A model generated the notes under the pieces. It worked only from the letters and a program-made list of their open reading frames with translations, searched no databases and was not told where the DNA came from. From a virus, in IMG/VR virus record IMGVR_UViG_3300035670_000159, positions 1-64,000 of that record: a stretch of DNA of 64,000 nt, one strand, 5' to 3'. Of the stretch, positions 29,987 to 37,742 are shown piece after piece. Position 1 is the stretch's first letter. The number at the start of each line of letters is the position of its first letter. The position numbers and the translations under genes were made by a program.

Positions 29987-30016
29987 TTGCACAGAGTAAA
30001 GTGCTTGTGCTATAAT
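29987..30016 (+). promoter_or_regulatory. tRNA promoter
   Basis: TTGCAC, 18 bases ending CTTGTGC, TATAAT; the first tRNA base is ten bases beyond the -10 box. Confidence 0.75.
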
Positions 30017-30025
30017 TCAGGTTAT

Positions 30026-30563
30026 GCAACAGTAGCTCAGAGGTGAGAGCAGAGAAGAAGTAGGAGGAGGAATTGAAAAGAAAACAAGCAGAATACCCAT
30101 ACAATGATTTTTGGATTTATAAGGTTTGGCATAAACAAGAAGGAAGATGGCAAGCCAATCTGATTAGAAAATCAAACACAGATGATAGAACAACTATTTC
30201 GTATGCACGATATGTGCTGTCGGTATTTTTAGGTAGAATTTTAGATTCTAAAACCGAGCACGTAGACCACATAGACAATGATAAATCTAACGATTCAATA
30301 GAAAATCTTCAGATTCTTACCCCAGAGCAGAATAAAGAAAAACAAGAGTTATTGTACAGGTCGCTAAACCCAAAATTTATAGTGCTAGACTGCTACGTTT
30401 GTGGTGCAAAGTTTAACTACATAGCTCGAAATTTTAAATTTCACCAGAGTAAAGGAAGGTATAAGTTTTATTGTTCTAAGGATTGTGTCCATGAAAATTT
30501 ACGAAACAAAACACTAGTATAGTATTTCTTTGGCCGTCTGTTCGATTCAGACTTGTTGCACCA
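30026..30563 (+). tRNA. tRNA gene split in the anticodon loop by an HNH gene
   Basis: 5' half 30026-30056 and 3' half 30526-30563 together make a complete tRNA. Acceptor GCAACAG pairs with TTGTTGC plus A and encoded CCA; D-stem GCTC/GAGC; anticodon stem GAGAA/TTCTT; five-base variable loop; T-arm GTCTG-TTCGATT-CAGAC. The anticodon loop is replaced by about 470 bases holding the HNH gene. Bases GTAT just before TTCTT would fit an NGU (Thr) anticodon with A37, weakly. Nearly all the insert is coding, so there is no room for a normal group I intron; the tRNA is probably inactive. Confidence 0.8.
30073..30522 (+). CDS. HNH endonuclease inside a tRNA gene
   Basis: 149 residues, TTG start after TAGGAGGAGGAA, which directly abuts the tRNA 5' half. 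HVDHIDNDKSNDSIENLQIL is the HNH core; a C-terminal CYVCGAKF...FYCSKDC zinc module follows. The stop lies four bases before the 3' half of the tRNA. It is probably expressed from the tRNA promoter. Confidence 0.9.
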   Translation: MKRKQAEYPYNDFWIYKVWHKQEGRWQANLIRKSNTDDRTTISYARYVLSVFLGRILDSKTEHVDHIDNDKSNDSIENLQILTPEQNKEKQELLYRSLNPKFIVLDCYVCGAKFNYIARNFKFHQSKGRYKFYCSKDCVHENLRNKTLV

Positions 30564-30569
30564 AGTTAT

Positions 30570-30655
30570 GCGAGTATGATGGAATAGGTAGTCATACCGG
30601 ATTTAAAATCCGATGCCTTTTAGGCGTGCCAGTTCGAGTCTGGCTACTCGCACCA
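30570..30655 (+). tRNA. tRNA-Leu (UAA)
   Basis: Acceptor GCGAGTA with TACTCGC, discriminator A and encoded CCA; class II variable arm TGCCTTTTAGGCG; anticodon loop TTTAAAA gives UAA. The first base pair of the anticodon stem is a C-A mismatch. It starts six bases after the split tRNA and shares its promoter. Confidence 0.9.
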
Positions 30656-30678
30656 AGGTTTTAATGAAAGGAAATAAC

Positions 30679-31050
30679 ATGACACGATTGATTTCAATCA
30701 AAGCAGTATCTGAACTGCCAGAGGCTTTTAAGGATAAGGTATCCTTTCAAGTCGTAGATAATAACGTAGAGGCTGTAGTGATTACTCTAGGAGAAGAAAC
30801 TCTACGGATTGTCGGCACTGATACCTACAGTAAAAATGTAAAGGTTCTAAAGACTCAACCTAAGAAGGAAGTCACTAAGTATAAGCTCAGTGGTATTGTT
30901 GGAGGTCTTACGATGCAACCTGAGATGTTTGATTCTGAACACGAAGCTGACGAGAAACGTAAGAGTTATGAATACAAGTTTAACTTCGGTGAAGTCGAGT
31001 TGAAGATTGAACCTGTAGTAGAATACGTAGACGAAGAAAAGATTTCCTAA
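30679..31050 (+). CDS. unknown 123-aa protein
   Basis: ATG at 30679 after TGAAAGGAAATAAC. MTRLISIKAVSELPEAFKDK, then LRIVGTDTYSKNVKVLK and KYKLSGIVGGLTMQPEMFDS. Beta-rich and charged; directly precedes the SSB-like gene. Family not recognised. Confidence 0.6.
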   Translation: MTRLISIKAVSELPEAFKDKVSFQVVDNNVEAVVITLGEETLRIVGTDTYSKNVKVLKTQPKKEVTKYKLSGIVGGLTMQPEMFDSEHEADEKRKSYEYKFNFGEVELKIEPVVEYVDEEKIS

Positions 31051-31126
31051 TCGGAAAAGAAGTTCGTGATCTTCCTTAAAATCACATTTTTAAAACTTAA
31101 CTAACTCTGACAAGGAGAAAATTACA

Positions 31127-31783
31127 ATGACACAAGAAACACAACCACAAACCATCTCTGGTGTATTTGCTTACGCAAAGATTCAAGAGCCTGCGTTTAA
31201 GTACCAGAGCACTACCGAAAAGGAATTCTCGATTGACATTATAGTAGACAAGGCGACCGCTAAGGCTTTCGGTAAGCAGTTCCCCAAGCAGAAGGGTAAA
31301 CAAGTTGATAACGATGACTTTGAGGAAATCTACAAGATGCCTCCTCCATTTCCTGACCAAGACGAACAGTATGTTCTAAAGCTGAAGCGCCCTGCTCAAT
31401 ACAAGGACGGTAAGCCTCTTCCAGAATCTTACTGGCCGAAGGTCATGCAAAAGAAGGGCGGTAAGGCTGTTCAGATTCCTCGTGAAGTTCTGGTTGGTAA
31501 TGGCTCTACTGGTAAGGTTTCGTATGATGTTAACGAGAACGATTACGGCACCTTTGCAAAGCTCAAGAACATTCTTGTTGAAGATTTGAAGGAGTACAAG
31601 AAGACTGGGGGCAGTGGTGCTGATGACTTCGGCTTGGAGCTTGAAGAACCTACTGCCGATGAGTTTGGTTCTGCTGATGATGGCGAAGGTAATGAAGTGA
31701 AGGTGCCTGCAAAGGCTGTTAAGACTTCTACGAAGGCTAGTAAGAAGAGTGCTGAACCAGAAGAATCGGACAGCCCCTTCTGA
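31127..31783 (+). CDS. single-stranded DNA-binding-like protein
   Basis: 218 residues. GVFAYAKIQEPAFKYQSTTE, then MPPPFPDQDEQYVLKLKRPA and PREVLVGNGSTGKVSYDVNE match the OB-fold plan of phage ssDNA-binding proteins of the T7 gp2.5-like kind. The C-terminus is a long acidic tail ending EPEESDSPF, aromatic at the very end as in SSB and gp2.5, where it binds partner proteins. Strong AAGGAG site and separate position suggest high expression. Confidence 0.8.
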   Translation: MTQETQPQTISGVFAYAKIQEPAFKYQSTTEKEFSIDIIVDKATAKAFGKQFPKQKGKQVDNDDFEEIYKMPPPFPDQDEQYVLKLKRPAQYKDGKPLPESYWPKVMQKKGGKAVQIPREVLVGNGSTGKVSYDVNENDYGTFAKLKNILVEDLKEYKKTGGSGADDFGLELEEPTADEFGSADDGEGNEVKVPAKAVKTSTKASKKSAEPEESDSPF

Positions 31784-31786
31784 TGC

Positions 31787-31900
31787 GATATAAAGCCCCT
31801 TAAAGGCACTTTCTAGGCCAGGTAATACCCTTGCCTACCTAGATTACTTAAAAGGGCTGGTAGAGCGTTTTAAAGCGTTCTAGGGCCTTCTATCCTCGGT
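31787..31900. repeat. dispersed CTAG/TTTAA intergenic repeat, copy e
   Basis: AAGCCCCTTAAAGGC, CTTTCTAGGCCAGG, TTGCCTACCTAG, TTTTAAAGCGTTCTAGGGCC. Follows the SSB-like gene and fills most of the 225-base gap to the next gene. Confidence 0.5.
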
Positions 31901-32008
31901 TATCATAACTGGACAATGAACGAATCTTCTAAATTCGACTATACTCGTTCAAATCGAGTACCGAGGGCAGAGGGTCTTAGAACTAAAATATTTGAAAGGA
32001 GAAATCAA

Positions 32009-32137
32009 ATGAATAAAATCTGGGTAGTAACACAACGAGGTATCCCAATCATGGCGTATAATCAATCTGAAGTAACTCCACTTGAACTGTGGGAGAAGCA
32101 TTTGGGTTGTTCTGTGTTTGATGTTGAAGTTCAATAA
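32009..32137 (+). CDS. unknown 42-aa protein
   Basis: MNKIWVVTQRGIPIMAYNQS, then LELWEKHLGCSVFDVEVQ. ATG after TGAAAGGAGAAATCAA. The pattern recalls very small conserved phage proteins; no function known. Confidence 0.55.
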   Translation: MNKIWVVTQRGIPIMAYNQSEVTPLELWEKHLGCSVFDVEVQ

Positions 32138-32147
32138 GGAGGTTTAG

Positions 32148-32291
32148 ATGAAATATGTAGCTAAGTTCGTAAATGGATATTGGGTTTCGTTTAACACAGA
32201 AACTTACGAGAACACACAAGTCTTTTATCTGCGTAAGGATGCAGAAGAAGCTGTGAAGAAGATGAATAGTAACCAACGAGGAGGTAAGTGA
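32148..32291 (+). CDS. unknown 47-aa protein
   Basis: MKYVAKFVNGYWVSFNTETY, then FYLRKDAEEAVKKMNS. Preceded by AATAAGGAGGTTTAG. A small strand-helix protein; function unknown. Confidence 0.55.
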   Translation: MKYVAKFVNGYWVSFNTETYENTQVFYLRKDAEEAVKKMNSNQRGGK

Positions 32292-32292
32292 T

Positions 32293-32484
32293 ATGCAAAA
32301 GACTATCCAACGAAAGCCCATTACAGCATGGGCAGTAGAAATTGACGGAACCTTGGAGGACTTGGCTGTGATTCCTACACGAGCAATGGCACGACAAGTG
32401 CGAAATCAACTTATCAAGTACGATCCGGTGATTACAAAAGCTACGGTGCGTAAGGTTGTTCTGCAAGTTGTACCGGGGCGTTGA
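32293..32484 (+). CDS. unknown 63-aa protein
   Basis: MQKTIQRKPITAWAVEIDGT, then IPTRAMARQVRNQLIKYDPV. Basic, strand-helix-strand. Preceded by CGAGGAGGTAAGTGAT. Family not recognised. Confidence 0.6.
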   Translation: MQKTIQRKPITAWAVEIDGTLEDLAVIPTRAMARQVRNQLIKYDPVITKATVRKVVLQVVPGR

Positions 32485-32486
32485 TC

Positions 32487-32789
32487 ATGAGTGAGATTCT
32501 CAAGACCATTCTGTTGAAAGACGAAGAAGAGGCTAAGTACTTTGCATGGGGTGATCATCAGGACTTTGACATTGTAGAAACCGTTAAGGACTATGACGCT
32601 CTTTATAAGGATTACTGTCCTGCAACTACAATTGCAAAGCATATTGAAACTGGTAAGTTCTATGCTCTTGATTGGGATTCTTATGAAAGCCACTACGGTT
32701 GTGGAGAGAACATGTTCAATGAACTTTCTGTCTATGAAGTAGAGCAACAAGAAGAAGTCCGAGTAACTAAAACATGGGTGGCAGTTTGA
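32487..32789 (+). CDS. unknown 100-aa protein
   Basis: ATG at 32487: MSEILKTILLKDEEEAKYFA, then HIETGKFYALDWDSYESHYG. Acidic; family not recognised. Its stop overlaps the start of the next gene by 16 bases. Confidence 0.6.
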   Translation: MSEILKTILLKDEEEAKYFAWGDHQDFDIVETVKDYDALYKDYCPATTIAKHIETGKFYALDWDSYESHYGCGENMFNELSVYEVEQQEEVRVTKTWVAV

Positions 32790-33100
32790 CTAACTACGAA
32801 ACATTTGTTCTGACAATTGGATATATCGCTTTCATCTTGTTCATCCTTGCTGTGATTGGTATCGGTGGTGTACTGACGGTTATTGCAGCAGGGATTGCTT
32901 TGGTGGGGTATTATCCGATTAAGGTGTTTGGCTGGCTTGATGGTAAGCTTTTAAGAAAGGAAATAAATGAAATACGTTGCTGTTATTGGTGCTTTGGTTG
33001 TGCTGCTTGGGGTTATTATTGCAGGCCCATTGTTGACCATTGCCTCGTTGAATACGTTGTTTGGTTTGAACATCGCCTATACACTAGGAACTTACTTTAG
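32774..33100 (+). CDS. small membrane protein, up to 108 aa
   Basis: Hydrophobic segment YIAFILFILAVIGIGGVLTV plus GIALVGYYPIKVFG. A TTG at 32786 is an alternative start. The last 134 bases overlap the next gene in another frame, where this frame is Cys- and Trp-rich, so the true C-terminus is uncertain. Confidence 0.5.
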   Translation: MGGSLTNYETFVLTIGYIAFILFILAVIGIGGVLTVIAAGIALVGYYPIKVFGWLDGKLLRKEINEIRCCYWCFGCAAWGYYCRPIVDHCLVEYVVWFEHRLYTRNLL

Positions 33101-33170
33101 TGTTATGTGGCTTAACCTTGCTACCTTCGGTGGTTTGGGTTTGTCGATTCGTAGTTTGAAGAAGGGTTGA
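32967..33170 (+). CDS. small membrane protein, 67 aa
   Basis: MKYVAVIGALVVLLGVIIAG and a second hydrophobic stretch AYTLGTYFSVMWLNLATFGG. Good ribosome-binding site (AAGAAAGGAAATAA). Function unknown. Confidence 0.6.
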   Translation: MKYVAVIGALVVLLGVIIAGPLLTIASLNTLFGLNIAYTLGTYFSVMWLNLATFGGLGLSIRSLKKG

Positions 33171-33171
33171 T

Positions 33172-33342
33172 ATGTTTACACTAAAAGATTTTGTAATTGC
33201 TTTCGAAAAGTGGGAGAATGATTACCGAGTTAATCCCACTAACTACTACACGCCAGATGAAACAGCAGGATTGGAAGTCAGTGCTGTGTCTGTCGGTCGT
33301 GCTGAATATTTTATGGATTTGTTGACTGAAAATAAGGAGTGA
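33172..33342 (+). CDS. unknown 56-aa protein
   Basis: MFTLKDFVIAFEKWENDYRV, then LEVSAVSVGRAEYFMDLLTE. Starts one base after the previous stop. Family not recognised. Confidence 0.55.
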   Translation: MFTLKDFVIAFEKWENDYRVNPTNYYTPDETAGLEVSAVSVGRAEYFMDLLTENKE

Positions 33343-33344
33343 AT

Positions 33345-33590
33345 GTGGAAAATCAAGAAACACAAAAGCGTACTAAGGTTGAACTGGTTGAGGCTATGCA
33401 AAAACTCTACACAGAAATCAGCTCATTGACAGAACAAATTGATGAGATTAAGGTTGAGGCAAAAGAACGATCAATGCCTTACACCCTTATGGCTAAAATT
33501 GCCAAACTTAGAGCTGAATCCAAAATTGACGATGTTCTAGACAAAAACGAAGAATTTGCAGAGCTAGTGGATGAAATCAGAGGAAATTGA
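33345..33590 (+). CDS. unknown 81-aa coiled-coil protein
   Basis: GTG at 33345 is six bases after AAGGAG. MENQETQKRTKVELVEAMQK and helical heptads to the end. Its 3' end overlaps the following HNH gene by 20 bases. Confidence 0.55.
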   Translation: MENQETQKRTKVELVEAMQKLYTEISSLTEQIDEIKVEAKERSMPYTLMAKIAKLRAESKIDDVLDKNEEFAELVDEIRGN

Positions 33591-34173
33591 TAGATACACA
33601 CAGGTGGATTGGCACGAAATCTTTTACTACGACGAAAGTTCAAAAAGCTGTCTCAGGTGGAAAAAAGATTTCGGCTTCTCTGGAAGAAAATGCAATAACC
33701 GAAAAGACTCTGAGGCAGGGTTCACTAACAATAAAGAACCTTTCCCTGGGAGCCATGACTATTACAAAGTAAATGTCTTGAAGAACAGGTACATGATACA
33801 TAAAATTATTTGGTACATGTTCAGAGAACCTATACCAAAGAAGTTAGTAATTAATCACATAGACTGCAATCAGCTAAACAATAAACTTTCGAACTTGGAG
33901 GTTTGTTCCGAAGCAGATAACCAAAGACGGAGAAAAGAGCATAAACCGGGTAATTGCACTGTTGTGTCAAAAACCGGAATAAACGGAGTCGTTTTTCGGG
34001 ACAATAAGTTTGGTGGAAGATGGATAGCTCATTGGTCTGAAGATGGGAAGGTCAGGACTAAGTCATTCTCTGTATTAAAATACGGTAAAGACGCTGAACA
34101 TATGGCTAAAGAAGCCAGAAGATCAGCTATTCTGAAATTAGTTGAAAAAGGTTATGGCTACATAGTAGAATGA
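33571..34173 (+). CDS. HNH homing endonuclease with AP2-like domain
   Basis: 200 residues. WHEIFYYDESSKSCLRWKKD, HNH core PKKLVINHIDCNQLNNKLSN, then AP2-type TGINGVVFRDNKFGGRWIAH. Same plan as the gene at 28562, so the two descend from one mobile family. It starts inside the preceding gene and ends 12 bases before the exonuclease gene. Confidence 0.9.
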   Translation: MKSEEIDRYTQVDWHEIFYYDESSKSCLRWKKDFGFSGRKCNNRKDSEAGFTNNKEPFPGSHDYYKVNVLKNRYMIHKIIWYMFREPIPKKLVINHIDCNQLNNKLSNLEVCSEADNQRRRKEHKPGNCTVVSKTGINGVVFRDNKFGGRWIAHWSEDGKVRTKSFSVLKYGKDAEHMAKEARRSAILKLVEKGYGYIVE

Positions 34174-34185
34174 AAGGAGAGACTA

Positions 34186-35160
34186 TTGAAGAAACTTTGC
34201 TTTGATTACGATGCCACTTGTTTCCGGGCTGCGGCAGCAAACCAGCAAAGGTCAATCCGTTGCTTGCACAGACCCACAGGAAACATTGAGACATTCAAGA
34301 CGCGCACGGACTTCTATGGGCATTGGAAACGTAAAGAAGGAGGTTGGCTTTCTGCACATCCAGAACTCAAGCTTGAAGACTTTGACATTCAAGATGTTAC
34401 TGAACCTGAGCCGGTGGAGTACGCATTAAAATCCATCAAGAGCACAATTGAAGGGATGCTTGATAAATTCGATACTAAGGATTACTACGGGTACGTAGGC
34501 GGTGACACGAACTTTCGGAAAGACATTTGTACACTGCAGCCATATAAGGGTCAAAGAACTGCGGAATTGCCTGTACACTTAGCTGCTTGTAAAGAGTATG
34601 TGATGCAGCACCACAGGGCCACTATGTCTAAGTACGTGGAAGCTGATGATTTGGTCAGCACTGACAATTACAATGCCGTCAAGAACAAACAGGACTTTGC
34701 TGCAGTGGTTCTTGACAAAGACTTCAAAGGTTGCGAAGGAAATTGGTATTTTTACTTGAATGATGATAGGCGTAAGGTCAGAGGGTTTGGCAAGCTGTGG
34801 AGAAACGGGAGCGATGTAGATGGAGTTGGTAGGATGTTCAAGTATCTTCAAATTTGCCAGGGCGACAAAAGTGACTCATATGAGCCTCATTGCTTCTCCG
34901 ATAAAGAAAACGGTCCTGTCACAGCGTACAATGCGCTCAAAGATTGCAAGAACGACACAGAAGCTTTCCTTGCAATGAAGGAGCACTTTATGTACCTCTA
35001 TCCTGAACCCAAAGTCATCACAAACTGGAAAGGAAACTCCTTTGAAATTGATTGGTTTTATGTCATGAACGAGATGTTTCAGTTAGCTCATCTTCAGAGA
35101 TGGAAGAATGATCGAATTGACCTGAAGAGAGCTTTTAAAGGATTGGGGATTGAAATATGA
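34186..35160 (+). CDS. 5'-3' exonuclease (PIN/FEN-like, T7 gp6-like)
   Basis: 324 residues from TTG (GAAAGGAGAGACTA). LCFDYDATCFRAAAA gives the first metal-binding Asp; YVEADDLVS, AAVVLDKDFKG and LQICQGDKSDSYEPH are the later acidic and helix-hairpin-helix-like motifs of the 5' nuclease family. Expected to remove RNA primers and degrade or recombine DNA during replication. Confidence 0.88.
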   Translation: MKKLCFDYDATCFRAAAANQQRSIRCLHRPTGNIETFKTRTDFYGHWKRKEGGWLSAHPELKLEDFDIQDVTEPEPVEYALKSIKSTIEGMLDKFDTKDYYGYVGGDTNFRKDICTLQPYKGQRTAELPVHLAACKEYVMQHHRATMSKYVEADDLVSTDNYNAVKNKQDFAAVVLDKDFKGCEGNWYFYLNDDRRKVRGFGKLWRNGSDVDGVGRMFKYLQICQGDKSDSYEPHCFSDKENGPVTAYNALKDCKNDTEAFLAMKEHFMYLYPEPKVITNWKGNSFEIDWFYVMNEMFQLAHLQRWKNDRIDLKRAFKGLGIEI

Positions 35161-35357
35161 TTCAAATCAAAACACAAGAACTTCGTGATGCTGTGCAAGC
35201 TACTTATGAGTTCGACAAGGAACATGGTAAATGCACTGACGAAAGTACAGGACAATTTACGGGAAACTTTTACCACGAGACTTATGAGTTTGACGATAAG
35301 AGCAAGACGTATTACTTTGACTCGGGGAAGTTGTTTGCTTATGAGGATGTAGTGTGA
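35157..35357 (+). CDS. unknown 66-aa protein
   Basis: MIQIKTQELRDAVQATYEFD, then FTGNFYHETYEFDDKSKTYY. Overlaps both the exonuclease and the endonuclease VII genes by four bases, which ties it to recombination only by position. Confidence 0.55.
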   Translation: MIQIKTQELRDAVQATYEFDKEHGKCTDESTGQFTGNFYHETYEFDDKSKTYYFDSGKLFAYEDVV

Positions 35358-35857
35358 TTCGTGAGTTATACAACCCAAAAGACAAAGCTGAAGTCCGAGA
35401 CTTACTGCTTAAAGAGCAAGACTATACATGTGCAATCACCGGCTTACCTTTAGACAAGAAGGAAGCTGTTTTAGAGCACCGTCATGATGATGAAATGTTT
35501 GTCCGAGGTGTAGCCAGCAGAGCAGCTAACAGTGCCTTGGGAGTACTTGAAAATGCGTTTAAACGCTATCTGCAATGGTGGTACAATGGTAGTCTTAGTG
35601 ACTTCTTGAGACAGTGTGCTTCGTATCTTGAGCAACCAATTGATAGACGCTTTCGGCACGATCAGTGGTTAAAGAAGTCCGGGATTCTTTTTAATAAACT
35701 CTCAGAAGGGCAGAAGAAAGAAGTCCTTCACCTACTAGGACAACCTCAAGGTAATAACGCAACTGAGCGAAGGAAGTTGTTTCGCTCTGCTCTGATGACT
35801 CGGCAATTTAGTTATGAGCAGGTGAAAACAATGATTGAAGAAAGGAAGAAAATATGA
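35354..35857 (+). CDS. recombination endonuclease VII-like
   Basis: 167 residues, GTG start. EQDYTCAITGLPLDKKEAVL then EHRHDDEMFVRGVASRAANS matches the catalytic core of T4 endonuclease VII-type His-Me nucleases, which resolve Holliday junctions and branched DNA. The rest (NALGVLENAFKRY and on) is helical as in that family. Coupled to its neighbours by ATGA overlaps. Confidence 0.85.
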   Translation: MIRELYNPKDKAEVRDLLLKEQDYTCAITGLPLDKKEAVLEHRHDDEMFVRGVASRAANSALGVLENAFKRYLQWWYNGSLSDFLRQCASYLEQPIDRRFRHDQWLKKSGILFNKLSEGQKKEVLHLLGQPQGNNATERRKLFRSALMTRQFSYEQVKTMIEERKKI

Positions 35858-36081
35858 AGTTTAAACTACAAGCAACTCACGATGACGGTACGGTTATTAC
35901 TCACGAATTTGAAGAGGCTGTGTGGTATGCTGCACTAGATGGCTTCGTGAAGTTTCTACGAGGTAACGGTTATTTTGTCAGCGACAAAAGCGTAGGTATT
36001 AATCTGAAAGCAGGGCATTACTTCTATAATGAAGACGAGCCTTACCATAACATTACTTTCTTCGAACAAGAAAAGGAGTAA
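35854..36081 (+). CDS. unknown 75-aa protein
   Basis: MKFKLQATHDDGTVITHEFE, then GFVKFLRGNGYFVSDKSVGI. Small alpha/beta domain; family not recognised. Confidence 0.6.
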   Translation: MKFKLQATHDDGTVITHEFEEAVWYAALDGFVKFLRGNGYFVSDKSVGINLKAGHYFYNEDEPYHNITFFEQEKE

Positions 36082-36083
36082 AT

Positions 36084-36950
36084 TTGACGCAGCATTCACA
36101 AAGCATAAAAGACAAGATGAAAGCTCTGAGTGAATTGGGGTTTTCTTCTAGGGAAATTGCTAAACTTGTTCTTGGGTCAGAGACTAAGAAAAGTAGTGTA
36201 AATCGGGTGTTGGCTTCTGAGGGAACCACTTCTAAACCAAAAAAGGATGCAGAAGACAACTCTAGAATTCTGTTTATCTCGGATTTGCATATTCCGTTTC
36301 ATCACGAGGACAGCTTTGATTTTCTTCGGCACCTGAAACAGAAGTACAATCCTACGCGAGTGATTTGCTTGGGAGATGAACTTGATAAAAACTCATTGAG
36401 CTATCATGAAAAGAATCCTGACTTGTACTCGCCAGGACATGAACTTCAAGTTAGTATTCCGTTCATTCATGAACTTGAAGAAATCTTTCCTAAGATGGAC
36501 ATTCTAGAATCAAATCATGGTAGCCTTGTGTGGCGTAAAGCACAAAGTAGTGGAATCCCTAAGCACTACATCAAGAGCTATCAAGATGTACTGAGTGTGG
36601 GTGATGGGTGGAGGTGGCATTTTGATATGGTTATCGACCTACCAGACGGGAGTCAGTGTTATGTGCATCATGGAAAGACTTCAGATATTGTTAAACTCAG
36701 TCAGACAATGAGTATGCACGCTGTAAGCGGTCATTTCCATGAAAAGTTCAAGATTGACTTCTGGGCTAATCCGCAAGGGTTGTACTGGGGGATGAGCGTC
36801 GGCTGTTTGATTGATGACAATGCTTTGGCTTTCAATTACAACAATGTCAATCTGAAGCGACCACTAATTGGTACAGGTCTTGTGATAGACTCTATCCCTG
36901 TGCTTGAGCCAATGATTTTGCTCCAGTCGGGACGTTGGAAAGGGCCTTAA
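36084..36950 (+). CDS. calcineurin-like metallophosphoesterase with N-terminal HTH
   Basis: 288 residues from TTG (AAAGGAGTAAA). Residues 1-50 hold a helix-turn-helix (LSELGFSSREIAKLVLGSET). Then the five metal motifs: ILFISDLHIPFH (D-x-H), CLGDELDKN (GDxxD), ILESNHGSL (NHE/G position), CYVHHGKT, and VSGHFHEKF (GHxH). Likely cuts DNA or RNA phosphodiesters; a DNA-binding head suggests a sequence-guided nuclease or phosphatase. Confidence 0.87.
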   Translation: MTQHSQSIKDKMKALSELGFSSREIAKLVLGSETKKSSVNRVLASEGTTSKPKKDAEDNSRILFISDLHIPFHHEDSFDFLRHLKQKYNPTRVICLGDELDKNSLSYHEKNPDLYSPGHELQVSIPFIHELEEIFPKMDILESNHGSLVWRKAQSSGIPKHYIKSYQDVLSVGDGWRWHFDMVIDLPDGSQCYVHHGKTSDIVKLSQTMSMHAVSGHFHEKFKIDFWANPQGLYWGMSVGCLIDDNALAFNYNNVNLKRPLIGTGLVIDSIPVLEPMILLQSGRWKGP

Positions 36951-37093
36951 TGACCAAAGAATACATCAATGAAGTGTATAACTTTTTGTTCTACACAAAC
37001 GGGGAGTGGAAACATGAAGGGTCAACTCAATATTATTGGGGAACTTTGATTCATTACCGAGACTTCATGAAAGCAAAGAGAGGTACGCTATGA
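36950..37093 (+). CDS. unknown 47-aa protein
   Basis: MTKEYINEVYNFLFYTNGEW..., starting inside the previous stop (TAATG) and overlapping the next start by ATGA. Rich in Tyr and Trp; function unknown. Confidence 0.5.
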   Translation: MTKEYINEVYNFLFYTNGEWKHEGSTQYYWGTLIHYRDFMKAKRGTL

Positions 37094-37275
37094 AAATCAA
37101 AATAACCAAGTCAAGTAACAACCGTTCTTGGTATGATAGCCGTATCGGGGAGGTCTTTCACGTCAGACGTATCGACAGTGATTGCTATTGGGTTAAGCCC
37201 AATCCTGATGACCCTTACTCTGGTTGGAACTTTGTTCCGTTTGAGCACTGTGAAATTTATAAGGAGAAAGATTGA
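37090..37275 (+). CDS. unknown 61-aa protein
   Basis: MKIKITKSSNNRSWYDSRIG, then FHVRRIDSDCYWVKPNPDDP: a small beta-rich, SH3-like domain of the kind common in phages. Coupled on both sides. Confidence 0.6.
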   Translation: MKIKITKSSNNRSWYDSRIGEVFHVRRIDSDCYWVKPNPDDPYSGWNFVPFEHCEIYKEKD

Positions 37276-37742
37276 AAGAACTAACTTACCTATACGAGAA
37301 TAGCCTACGGGCTTGTGAGATTGCCGGACAAGATAAGGAGTTTTCTTATCAGTTTCGTAAACAACAACTCTCGTACATTCAAAGCGAAGTCCAAGAACTT
37401 GCAGACGCTCTTGAGGAACTTGATCTTGTAGAAGAGCTGGACGCTTGTCAGGATATTTTGGTTACGGTGTTTGGGTATCTTCAGAAGCTAGAAGCACTAG
37501 GGGCACGAGTAGACAAGGCTATGGTAAAGACCGCTGATAATAACCTTTCCAAGTTCCCTACTACACTAGAAGAGGTTCAACAGACGCAAGAGTTCTACAA
37601 GACTGTTAAGAACAAAGAGACTGTCTTCGGTTATAATTCTGAGTACAAACGCTACGTTGTCCGGGATATGAACGGGAAGTACTTGAAGTGTAAAAGTTTT
37701 GTAGAGAATGATTTGAGCGATTGTTTTGATAAAGGAGAATGA
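37272..37742 (+). CDS. MazG-like nucleotide pyrophosphohydrolase
   Basis: 156 residues, TTG start. IQSEVQELADALEELDLVEE then ELDACQDILVTVFG follows the all-alpha NTP pyrophosphatase pattern E-x2-E...E-x2-D that binds Mg2+. A C-terminal part (TVFGYNSEYKRYVVRDMNGK) is not part of MazG. Expected to hydrolyse a (d)NTP to monophosphate and pyrophosphate. It is followed by a second nucleotide pyrophosphatase. Confidence 0.7.
   Translation: MKELTYLYENSLRACEIAGQDKEFSYQFRKQQLSYIQSEVQELADALEELDLVEELDACQDILVTVFGYLQKLEALGARVDKAMVKTADNNLSKFPTTLEEVQQTQEFYKTVKNKETVFGYNSEYKRYVVRDMNGKYLKCKSFVENDLSDCFDKGE

Noticed and set aside
30057-30525. Group I intron in the tRNA gene
   Set aside because: Only about 20 bases of the insert are outside the HNH gene, too few for a catalytic core.
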